Assembly: GCA_002469525.1 (NCBI GenBank)
Contig: DKME01000081.1
Coordinates: 1-8,286, forward strand
DNA length: 8,286 bases
Direction of reading: 5' to 3'
From: Actinobacteria bacterium UBA7422
Lineage (GTDB): Bacteria > Actinomycetota > Actinomycetes > S36-B12
Part shown: in pieces, positions 1-5,595 of the stretch
Layout: every line of letters starts with the position of its first letter
How positions within the stretch are numbered: position 1 is the first letter of the stretch
Program-made: the position numbers and the translations under genes
Notes under the pieces: generated by a model
What the model saw: only the letters and a program-made list of their open reading frames with translations
Told to the model about the DNA's origin: nothing
Database searches by the model: none

Positions 1-1
1 A

Positions 2-595
2 ACCCGCCGGTGGCGCAGCGCGGTTCGCACTGCTTTACAACTCGAGCCCGGCCACACGGTCCTAGACATTGCGGCGGGAACGGGGACGTCTTCTGCAGCA
101 TTCACGACTTCCGGCGCGAGCGTCATTGCGGCTGACTTTTCCCTGGGCATGCTTGAAGTTGGCAAAGGCCGAAACCCTGAGATTCCCTTCGTGGCTGCTG
201 ATGCACTCGCGCTGCCTTTTGCCGACTCAAGCTTTGACAGGGTCACGATTTCATTTGGGTTGCGCAATGTCGCCGACCGGATGCTTGCCCTTGAGGAGTT
301 CCGCAGGGTTATCAAGCCAGGTGGATTACTCGTAGTCTGCGAGTTCTCCCACCCAACGCTGGCACCGCTTCGACGGGTGTACACCGAGTACCTCATGGCG
401 GCCCTACCGGCTCTCTCGGATCGTGTCTCGTCAAATCCTGACGCCTATCGGTATTTGGCCGAGTCGATTAGGGCGTGGCCGACCCAGGAAGAACTTGCAG
501 TTGATATTGCCCAAGCTGGCTGGCAAGGAGTGAAGTGGCGTAATTTCACGGGGGGAATTGTGAGTATCCACCGGGCGGTTGCCCCAATGGATTAA
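2..595 (+). CDS. menG: Demethylmenaquinone methyltransferase MenG/UbiE, 5'-truncated by window edge
   Basis: SAM-dependent C-methyltransferase that converts demethylmenaquinone to menaquinone, the last step of menaquinone synthesis, in the cytosol or at the membrane face. The frame is open from base 2 to the TAA at 593-595, giving 197 visible residues. Family members are usually about 230-240 residues, so roughly 35-45 N-terminal residues lie left of the window; the ATG at 149 is internal, because the SAM-binding motif precedes it. Visible motifs are the glycine-rich SAM motif VLDIAAGTG (visible residues 20-28), the following acidic AADFSLGML strand end, the UbiE/MenG signature ISFGLRNVADR, the RVIKPGG motif and EFSHPT. 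The C-terminal AESIRAWPTQEEL and WRNFTGGIVSIH segments are typical of actinobacterial MenG. It sits directly upstream of nuo on the same strand; its product is the substrate quinone of complex I. Family assignment is strong; MenG rather than UbiE is inferred from the actinobacterial context, which uses menaquinone. Confidence 0.93.
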   Translation, partial: TRRWRSAVRTALQLEPGHTVLDIAAGTGTSSAAFTTSGASVIAADFSLGMLEVGKGRNPEIPFVAADALALPFADSSFDRVTISFGLRNVADRMLALEEFRRVIKPGGLLVVCEFSHPTLAPLRRVYTEYLMAALPALSDRVSSNPDAYRYLAESIRAWPTQEELAVDIAQAGWQGVKWRNFTGGIVSIHRAVAPMD

Positions 596-605
596 CCACT
601 ATGCT

Positions 606-615
606 TATCTAGATA
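606..615. repeat. Perfect 10-bp palindrome TATCTAGATA upstream of nuoA
   Basis: TATCTAGATA is its own reverse complement. Its last two bases (614-615) form the first two bases of the Rex-like operator at 614-631. It lies 10 bp after the menG stop codon, in the AT-rich intergenic region. It could be part of a compound operator, a second regulator's site or a promoter element; chance is also possible in AT-rich DNA. Confidence 0.4.
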
Positions 616-631
616 GTGAATATTTTCACAA
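614..631. promoter_or_regulatory. Candidate Rex (NADH/NAD+ redox repressor) operator upstream of nuoA
   Basis: TAGTGAATATTTTCACAA reads as TAGTGAA-TATT-TTCACAA, an inverted repeat with 5-bp perfect arms (GTGAA/TTCAC) and a 4-bp AT spacer. Against the known Rex operator pattern TTGTGAA-N4-TTCACAA it matches 13 of 14 specified positions; the only difference is A for T at position 2. Rex, first described in Streptomyces coelicolor, represses respiratory genes when NADH is low relative to NAD+ and leaves DNA when NADH binds. The site lies 18 bp after the menG stop and 67 bp before the nuoA start, where a nuo promoter would be expected. The rex gene is not in the window, so use of this site is inferred from the motif and its position. 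Confidence 0.68.
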
Positions 632-687
632 TCGCGCAAATGAATACGAAATATTAAATAGTCATACACCCAGTCGTAGAGCATGTG

Positions 688-692
688 AAAGG
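688..692 (+). promoter_or_regulatory. Ribosome binding site deciding the GTG start of nuoA
   Basis: AAAGG, preceded by G to give GAAAGG, ends 6 nt before the GTG at 699-701. It supports the GTG over the in-frame ATG at 579, which lies inside menG and would add 40 residues unlike any NuoA N-terminus. Confidence 0.6.
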
Positions 693-698
693 TCGCGC

Positions 699-1058
699 GT
701 GAACGTCTACACCCCGATTTTGGTGCTCGGCATCTTGGCATTTGGGTTTGCCGCATTCTCAATCGTGATCGCCAGCTTTACCGGCCCGAAGCGTTACAAC
801 CGGGCCAAGTACGCGGCCTACGAGTGTGGAATTGAACCAACACCGCAGCCAATGGGTGGCGGTCGTTTTCCAGTGAAGTTTTATCTCACCGCCATGATGT
901 TTATTATTTTCGACATTGAATTGGTCTTCCTCTACCCATGGGCGGTGTCAGCCGACGCTCTGGGCGCTTTCGGATTGATCGCTATTTTCTTGTTTTTAAT
1001 TAATTTATGTTTGCCATATGCATTTGAATGGCGTCGCGGCGGATTGGAGTGGGATTAA
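699..1058 (+). CDS. nuoA: NADH-quinone oxidoreductase subunit A (NuoA)
   Basis: Small membrane subunit of proton-pumping complex I (homologue of mitochondrial ND3), located in the cytoplasmic membrane next to NuoH at the junction with the peripheral arm. It has 119 residues, the usual length. Three hydrophobic segments are visible: about 5-27, 61-84 and 88-109. Conserved features include GPKRYNRAK (29-37), the loop motif YECG (41-44, with Cys43) and FDIELVFLYPW (71-81), whose Asp72 and Glu74 correspond to the conserved acidic membrane residues of the family. It ends with the actinobacterial-type WRRGGLEWD. The start is a GTG chosen because the protein then begins VNVYTPILVLG like relatives and has a GAAAGG site 6 nt upstream. 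The stop TAA shares its last base with the nuoB ATG (TAATG). It is the first gene of the operon and lies directly behind the Rex-like operator. Confidence 0.95.
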   Translation: MNVYTPILVLGILAFGFAAFSIVIASFTGPKRYNRAKYAAYECGIEPTPQPMGGGRFPVKFYLTAMMFIIFDIELVFLYPWAVSADALGAFGLIAIFLFLINLCLPYAFEWRRGGLEWD

Positions 1059-1612
1059 TGGGTCTTGAAGAGAAATTACCTTCGGGGATTTTGCTTACCA
1101 CGGTCGAGCAGGTTGCGGGCTACGCTCGCAAGGGTTCACTCTGGCCCGCCACATTTGGATTAGCCTGCTGCGCAATTGAAATGATGGCAACGGGTGGGCC
1201 ACGGTATGACATTGCTCGCTTTGGCATGGAGGTTTTCCGTGCATCGCCGCGCCAAGCTGATCTCATGATCGTTGCCGGTCGGGTGAGTCAGAAAATGGCT
1301 CCCGTCCTGCGCCAGATTTATGACCAAATGCCTAATCCAAAGTGGGTTCTTGCCATGGGCGTCTGCTCCTCAAGTGGCGGAATGTTCAATAATTACGCGG
1401 TTGTACAGGGAGTCGATCACGTCGTTCCAGTAGATGTGTACCTGCCTGGGTGCCCACCTCGACCGGAAATGTTGATCGACGCGATTTTGAAGATCCACGA
1501 CGAAATTCAGGATATGAAACTTGGCGTCAATCGCAAGAAGCAAATCATTGAACTTGAGCAGGTGGCTTTGGCCGCACCAGCAGTGCTAGAAATGAAAGGC
1601 CTCATGCGATGA
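1058..1612 (+). CDS. nuoB: NADH-quinone oxidoreductase subunit B (NuoB), carries cluster N2
   Basis: Peripheral-arm subunit (PSST/Nqo6 homologue) that holds the terminal [4Fe-4S] cluster N2 and passes electrons to quinone at the NuoB-NuoD-NuoH interface. It has 184 residues, typical of actinobacteria. The four N2 ligands are present: the tandem pair Cys37-Cys38 in LACCAIEM, Cys103 in GVCSSSGG and Cys132 in LPGCPPRPEM. RYDIARFGMEVFR and SPRQADLMIVAGRVS are family-conserved. The ATG at 1058 is chosen because GGAG at 1046-1049 precedes it by 8 nt and the protein then begins MGLEEKLPSG like relatives; an in-frame ATG at 1028 lies inside nuoA and is rejected. It overlaps nuoA by 1 nt and nuoC by 4 nt, which indicates translational coupling. 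The C-terminal tail after about residue 155 (Lys/Glu-rich, ending EMKGLMR) is the variable part of the family. Confidence 0.97.
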   Translation: MGLEEKLPSGILLTTVEQVAGYARKGSLWPATFGLACCAIEMMATGGPRYDIARFGMEVFRASPRQADLMIVAGRVSQKMAPVLRQIYDQMPNPKWVLAMGVCSSSGGMFNNYAVVQGVDHVVPVDVYLPGCPPRPEMLIDAILKIHDEIQDMKLGVNRKKQIIELEQVALAAPAVLEMKGLMR

Positions 1613-2301
1613 GTGACCTTCCTGTCGTTCCCGCGAATGCGGCCGACCTTGACGTGGTGGGAGTTCGCACAGGTGCGTTTGGTTCCCAAACTTCCGGTGA
1701 TACGAGCGGATTTGGTGGGCTTGTTTCTCCGATTGTCATGCCTGGAGCGTCAGTTCCTCCATTCGGTGGTTGGTTCGACGAAGTCGCCGAGGAACTTGCA
1801 TTGTCGCTGCTCGACGCTGGTGTGAGCGGCGCGGTGGAAAAAATTGTGATTGACCGCGGTGAAATGACTTTTTTTGTTAAGCCAGAAGCGCTCATTGCTT
1901 TCATGACCGAATGCCGTGACGAGCCAGCACTTCGATTTGAAATGTGCACGAGCGTCAGCGGAGTTCATTTTCCCGAAGACAAGGATCGTGAACTGCATAT
2001 TGTGTACAGTTTGTTGTCCATTACGCACAACCGTCGGATCCGCGTGGAAGTAGTAATCCCAGACTCGGATCGTCACCTTCCCTCCCTGGTCGCTTTATAT
2101 CCTTCAGCTGATTGGCATGAGCGGGAAACGTGGGACTTTTTTGGAATCATTTTCGTCGGTCATCCAGCCCTAACTCGAATTCAAATGCCTGACGACTGGG
2201 TCGGTCACCCCCAGCGCAAGGACTATCCGCTCGGTGGGATCCCGGTTGAATACAAGGGCGCAAGCATCCCCGCACCAGATCAAAGGAGGTCATACAACTA
2301 A
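1609..2301 (+). CDS. nuoC: NADH-quinone oxidoreductase subunit C (NuoC)
   Basis: Peripheral-arm structural subunit (30-kDa/Nqo5 homologue) that packs against NuoD in the quinone-reducing module; it binds no cofactor. It has 230 residues and is separate from NuoD, unlike the fused NuoCD of E. coli. The family signature lies at about 170-207: HERETWDFFG, then GHPALTRIQMPDDW and GHPQRKDYPLGG. The N-terminal segment GAFGSQTSGDTSGFGGLV (22-39) is an actinobacterial-type extension, and the C-terminus IPAPDQRRSYN is also typical of that phylum. The ATG start overlaps the nuoB stop as ATGA, and GAAAGG at 1594-1599 lies 9 nt upstream. The stop TAA overlaps the nuoD ATG by 1 nt. Cysteines at 102 and 113 are not cluster ligands in this family. 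Confidence 0.96.
   Translation: MSDLPVVPANAADLDVVGVRTGAFGSQTSGDTSGFGGLVSPIVMPGASVPPFGGWFDEVAEELALSLLDAGVSGAVEKIVIDRGEMTFFVKPEALIAFMTECRDEPALRFEMCTSVSGVHFPEDKDRELHIVYSLLSITHNRRIRVEVVIPDSDRHLPSLVALYPSADWHERETWDFFGIIFVGHPALTRIQMPDDWVGHPQRKDYPLGGIPVEYKGASIPAPDQRRSYN
2282..2290 (+). promoter_or_regulatory. Strong Shine-Dalgarno for nuoD
   Basis: AAAGGAGGT contains a full match to the anti-Shine-Dalgarno tail and ends 10 nt before the nuoD ATG. It lies within the last codons of nuoC. It is one of the two strongest ribosome binding sites in the window, so nuoD may initiate independently rather than only by coupling from nuoC. Confidence 0.8.
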
Positions 2302-3641
2302 TGAGTACAACTGACTTCACAAACGCTGATTTATTCGCTGGGTCCTACGACACAACCGAAGGCACCGTCTACAACCTGGGCGGTGGCGACTGGGACTCGA
2401 TCACGGCCGCGCCCGAGGGTGAGAACGAGCGGATCGTTGTCAACATGGGACCGCAGCACCCGTCAACCCACGGTGTACTTCGCATGATCCTAGAAATTGA
2501 AGGCGAAACCGTCACCGAAGCTCGTTGCGGAATTGGTTTCCTACACACCGGGATTGAAAAGAACATGGAGTTCCGGACCTGGGTTCAAGGTGTCACCTAC
2601 GTCACGCGTATGGACTATTTGGCACCCATGTTCAATGAAACCGCGTACTGCCTCTCAGTTGAACGCCTGCTGGGAATCGAAGACCAAATCCCTGAGCGGG
2701 CAAACGTAATTCGAGTCATGATGATGGAACTCAATCGGGTCTCTTCACATTTGGTCGCGCTTGCAACCGGAGGCATGGAACTGGGTGCATTGACCGCCAT
2801 GATCTTTGGTTTCCGTGAGCGCGAACTGGTCTTGGACATTTTTGAAATGGTCTCTGGCCTGCGCATGAACAGCGCTTACATTCGCCCAGGCGGTGTTGCG
2901 CAGGACCTGCCCGCTGGCGCTGAAGAAAAAATCCGCGAGACAGTAATCTTGCTGCGCAAGCGACTCAAAGACACCTCAGATCTTTTAGTGGACAACGCGA
3001 TCTGGATGGGACGAACCGTTGGCGTTGGCTACCTGGACCTCACCGGTTGCACAGCCCTTGGCATGACCGGCCCGGTTCTTCGCTCAACGGGCTTGCCACA
3101 CGACCTTCGCAAGAGCGCCCCTTATTGCGGGTATGAGACATACGAATTCAATGTGCCGACGCAAACCACGAGTGACGCGTACGGCCGGTTCCTAATCCGA
3201 ATTGCAGAAATGCACGAGTCGCTGAACATTGTTGACCAGTGCCTCGATCGTTTGGTGCCGGGTCCGGTCATGGTCGCGGATAAGAAGATCGCATGGCCCT
3301 CGGAACTCTCGATTGGTGGAGACGGCCAGGGCAATTCACCTGAGCATATTCAAAAAATCATGAGCGAATCCATGGAAGCACTGATTCACCATTTCAAGTT
3401 GGTCACCGAAGGTTTCAGCGTTCCGGCTGGGCAGGCCTACGTGCCCATTGAGTCGCCACGAGGTGAACTTGGCGCCCATGTCGTGAGCACGGGTGGAACC
3501 CGTCCCTACCGCGTTCACTTCCGGGATCCATCGTTTAACAATTTGCAAGCGGTTTCTGCAATGAGTGAAGGCTCCATGATCGCCGACGTTATTGCCGCGG
3601 TCGCCAGCATTGACCCAGTAATGGGCGGGGTGGACCGATAA
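2301..3641 (+). CDS. nuoD: NADH-quinone oxidoreductase subunit D (NuoD), quinone-site subunit
   Basis: 49-kDa/Nqo4 homologue, related to the large subunit of NiFe hydrogenases but without the metal site. It forms the quinone-binding pocket with NuoB and NuoH. It has 446 residues; about 45 poorly conserved N-terminal residues precede the core, which begins at IVVNMGPQHPSTHGVLR (45-61). His57 in HPSTHG and Tyr106 in VTRMDYLAPM correspond, by motif, to the His and Tyr that contact the quinone head group in the Thermus enzyme. Other family blocks are GFLHTGIEKNMEFRTW (79-94), ELNRVSSHL, and the C-terminal RPYRVHFRDPSFNNLQA plus the ending ASIDPVMGGVDR. The ATG overlaps the nuoC stop (TAATG) and has a strong AAAGGAGGT site upstream. 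It is followed by the only intergenic gap within the nuo cluster. Confidence 0.97.
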   Translation: MSTTDFTNADLFAGSYDTTEGTVYNLGGGDWDSITAAPEGENERIVVNMGPQHPSTHGVLRMILEIEGETVTEARCGIGFLHTGIEKNMEFRTWVQGVTYVTRMDYLAPMFNETAYCLSVERLLGIEDQIPERANVIRVMMMELNRVSSHLVALATGGMELGALTAMIFGFRERELVLDIFEMVSGLRMNSAYIRPGGVAQDLPAGAEEKIRETVILLRKRLKDTSDLLVDNAIWMGRTVGVGYLDLTGCTALGMTGPVLRSTGLPHDLRKSAPYCGYETYEFNVPTQTTSDAYGRFLIRIAEMHESLNIVDQCLDRLVPGPVMVADKKIAWPSELSIGGDGQGNSPEHIQKIMSESMEALIHHFKLVTEGFSVPAGQAYVPIESPRGELGAHVVSTGGTRPYRVHFRDPSFNNLQAVSAMSEGSMIADVIAAVASIDPVMGGVDR

Positions 3642-3668
3642 ATGTTTCAAGAAACGAGAACACCATGA
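3642..3668 (+). other. Eight-codon mini-ORF bridging nuoD and nuoE
   Basis: Directly after the nuoD stop (TAA, 3639-3641) an ATG opens the frame MFQETRTP, whose TGA overlaps the nuoE ATG as ATGA (3665-3668). It fills the D/E gap exactly, so it could let ribosomes that finish nuoD reinitiate and be handed to nuoE. A 5-bp inverted repeat GTTTC-AA-GAAAC (3644-3655) lies within it. The nuoE start has only a weak purine-rich GAG/GAGA stretch upstream (3656-3659), so such a relay would make sense. An ORF this short can easily arise by chance, and the peptide is not proposed to be functional. Confidence 0.25.
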
Positions 3669-4294
3669 TTTCTGAATCAACACGAATCAAAATGCGCGAG
3701 CTCGCCGGTCGCTATCCCAATTCGCGATCCGCGCTGTTGCCCATGCTTCATCTCGTCCAAGCAGAAGAAGACGAAGTAACCACCGAGGGCATCGCGGCTT
3801 GTGCGCAGGAGCTCGAAATCACTCAAGCTGAGGTAACAGCGGTCGCGACTTTTTACACCATGTACAAGCACAGCCCTGTTGGCAAACACCACATCGGTGT
3901 GTGCATCAACACCATGTGCGGACTCCTTGGCGGAGATGCCGTCTACCAACGTGTTGCTGAGCGTCTTGGTGCTTCACACAATGGACCTTCCGCTGACGGA
4001 AACTTTTGGCTTGAGCGCATTGAGTGCCAGGCAGCCTGCACACACGCCCCGGTCATGACGGTTGACTGGGAGTTCATGGACGACGTAACACCGCAAAGTG
4101 CAGTGGACGTTATTGACAAACTCGTTGCGGGTGAAGAAGTGTGGTCTACCCGAGGACCAATGATCCGCGACTTCCAAGCCACCGAGCACACCCTCGGCAT
4201 GGCCGAAGACGACTTGGCTACCGTCGGAAATTGCGTCGACGAGAAAATGCTCGCTGGTCTGAAAATTGCAAAGTCTGGAGCGCAGAATTCATGA
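3665..4294 (+). CDS. nuoE: NADH-quinone oxidoreductase subunit E (NuoE), carries cluster N1a
   Basis: 24-kDa/Nqo2 homologue with a thioredoxin-like fold in the NADH-oxidising module. It binds the off-pathway [2Fe-2S] cluster N1a beside NuoF. It has 209 residues. The N-terminal helical part contains RYPNSRSALLPMLHLVQ (17-33) and VATFYTMYKHSP (60-71). The cluster ligands are Cys80 and Cys85 (C-x4-C in GVCINTMCG) and Cys121 and Cys125 (C-x3-C in IECQAACTHAP). About 40 residues follow the thioredoxin-like core, making it longer than the 166-residue E. coli protein; such C-terminal extensions are common in actinobacterial NuoE. The ATG at 3665 is the first in frame after nuoD; the next in-frame ATG (3692) would cut into the conserved helix. 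The preceding 23-bp gap and weak ribosome binding site are unlike the other junctions. It overlaps nuoF by 4 nt. Confidence 0.95.
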   Translation: MISESTRIKMRELAGRYPNSRSALLPMLHLVQAEEDEVTTEGIAACAQELEITQAEVTAVATFYTMYKHSPVGKHHIGVCINTMCGLLGGDAVYQRVAERLGASHNGPSADGNFWLERIECQAACTHAPVMTVDWEFMDDVTPQSAVDVIDKLVAGEEVWSTRGPMIRDFQATEHTLGMAEDDLATVGNCVDEKMLAGLKIAKSGAQNS

Positions 4295-5595
4295 AACTGA
4301 CACCGGTAATCACTGAGCATTGGGACGATCCCGAGCTGTATACGCTTGACGGCTATAAGCGTCACGGCGGGTACATTGCTTTGGAAAAAGCGCTCAAGGA
4401 GGACCCCGACACCATCATTGCCACGGTAAAAGACAGCGGCCTGCGCGGACGCGGTGGAGCTGGTTTCCCAACTGGTTTGAAGTGGTCATTTGTTCCGCAA
4501 AACGACGGTAAGCCCCATTACTTGGTGGTTAATGCAGACGAGTCGGAACCGGGCGCGTGCAAAGACATCCCGATCATGATGGCAAATCCACACTCACTCC
4601 TCGAGGGCGTGATCATTAGTTCATTTGCGATTCGCGCACATCACGCGTTCATTTATATTCGTGGAGAAGTCCCACAAGCCATTCGTAAGGTTGCTTACGC
4701 GGTTAAACAAGCACGTGAAGCTGGGTTAATTGGCAAGAATATTCAGGGTTCAGGGTTTGACCTAGAAGTGACCGTGCACGCGGGTGCCGGCGCTTATATC
4801 TGTGGCGAAGAAACCGCACTCCTTGATTCACTCGAGGGTTACCGGGGTCAACCACGATTGAAGCCACCGTTTCCTGCCGTTGCGGGGCTTTACGCATCGC
4901 CGACCGTAATCAACAACGTGGAAACAATTGCGAACATCCCGTACATAGTCGATCGTGGGGTTGAGTGGTTCCGTCAATTCGGGACCGAAAAGTCACCCGG
5001 CTTTAAAGTCTTCTCAGTTTCTGGTCACGTTCAACGTCCCGGGATCTACGAAGCACCACTCGGGATCACAATGCGGGAACTTCTCGACTACGCGGGTGGA
5101 ATGCGCCCCGGTGCCGAACTCAAGTTTTGGATTCCAGGAGGGTCTAGCGTCCCCATGCTGACGGCTGAGCACCTTGATCTTCCTCTGACATACGAAGCAA
5201 TGGCTGAGGCCGGCACCATGCTGGGAACCGGAACACCCATGGTGTTCGACCAAACCGTTTCCGTTGTCAAGGCAGTCACTCGTTGGCTTGAGTTCTATAA
5301 GCATGAATCCTGCGGCAAGTGCACACCGTGCCGCGAGGGAACGTATTGGATAACCGGTGTTCTTGAAAAGTTTGAGCACGGTCATGGGACTGAAAGTGAA
5401 ATGGAAACTCTGACAACGCTGTGTGGTCAGATTGCTGGACGTTCATTTTGCGCACTCGGTGACGCTGCAGCGACTCCCTACCCAGCGGCCATGAAGTACT
5501 TCAGTGACGAGTTCACTGCGGCAACCCACACCAGCGCTGACGAGCAATTTGATCCAATCGCTTCATACGTCTTCTCTGGAGCGAATGTCCAATGA
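4291..5595 (+). CDS. nuoF: NADH-quinone oxidoreductase subunit F (NuoF), NADH/FMN site and cluster N3
   Basis: 51-kDa/Nqo1 homologue, where NADH is oxidised; it holds FMN and the [4Fe-4S] cluster N3. It has 434 residues, the normal length. In order: the glycine-rich nucleotide/flavin motif GRGGAGFPTG (53-62), NADESEPGACKD (81-92), the flavin-site motif GAGAYICGEETAL (165-177), the SLBB-like region around 235-310, and the C-terminal N3 domain with Cys341, Cys344 and Cys347 (ESCGKCTPCREGTYW) plus Cys387 (SFCALGD). The residue after KD in the second motif is Ile where E. coli and Thermus have Arg; I believe this is usual in actinobacteria. The ATG at 4291 overlaps the nuoE stop as ATGA, with GGAG at 4277-4280 10 nt upstream. 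An in-frame ATG at 4141 would add 50 Arg-rich residues that merely read nuoE in another frame, so it is rejected. Confidence 0.97.
   Translation: MKLTPVITEHWDDPELYTLDGYKRHGGYIALEKALKEDPDTIIATVKDSGLRGRGGAGFPTGLKWSFVPQNDGKPHYLVVNADESEPGACKDIPIMMANPHSLLEGVIISSFAIRAHHAFIYIRGEVPQAIRKVAYAVKQAREAGLIGKNIQGSGFDLEVTVHAGAGAYICGEETALLDSLEGYRGQPRLKPPFPAVAGLYASPTVINNVETIANIPYIVDRGVEWFRQFGTEKSPGFKVFSVSGHVQRPGIYEAPLGITMRELLDYAGGMRPGAELKFWIPGGSSVPMLTAEHLDLPLTYEAMAEAGTMLGTGTPMVFDQTVSVVKAVTRWLEFYKHESCGKCTPCREGTYWITGVLEKFEHGHGTESEMETLTTLCGQIAGRSFCALGDAAATPYPAAMKYFSDEFTAATHTSADEQFDPIASYVFSGANVQ

Larger units (their letters stand above)
596..698 (+). promoter_or_regulatory. AT-rich menG-nuoA intergenic region, likely nuo promoter and 5' leader
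   Basis: This 103-bp gap is the longest non-coding stretch in the window. Bases 601-680 are about two-thirds A+T, while the surrounding genes are close to or above half G+C. The rise in AT, the 10-bp palindrome and the Rex-like operator mark it as a regulatory region. No -10/-35 pair is convincing: TATGCT (600-605) fits a loose TANNNT -10, with TTGCCC (579-584) as a possible -35 at a short 15-bp spacing, which would put the operator around the start of transcription. TATTAA (652-657) is another possible -10 without a good -35. No GC-rich hairpin plus T-run terminator follows menG, so readthrough from menG into nuo remains possible. Confidence 0.55.

Noticed and set aside
69..335. 88-codon plus-strand frame inside menG
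   Set aside because: Out-of-frame shadow of the MenG SAM-binding domain; Leu/Arg/Ser-rich with no family resemblance.
579..698. 40-residue N-terminal extension of NuoA
   Set aside because: It would start inside menG and read through the AT-rich regulatory region; relatives start at the equivalent of the GTG at 699.
596..698. Possible small RNA gene, riboswitch or terminator in the menG-nuoA gap
   Set aside because: I found only short AT-rich dyads and no GC stem with a T-run, no tRNA-like fold and no conserved riboswitch core. The dyads are better explained as protein binding sites.
1602..1949. 115-codon Ser/Thr-rich minus-strand open frame over nuoC
   Set aside because: Antisense to the NuoC N-terminal half. 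The Ser/Thr/Pro-rich composition is what the reverse strand of this coding sequence yields.
4141..4290. 50-residue Arg-rich N-terminal extension of NuoF from an upstream in-frame ATG
   Set aside because: It reads nuoE out of frame, resembles no NuoF N-terminus, and the ATG at 4291 has a good ribosome binding site and the usual ATGA overlap.
3943..4365. 140-codon minus-strand open frame over nuoE/nuoF
   Set aside because: Antisense to conserved NuoE cluster-binding sequence; no recognisable protein features.
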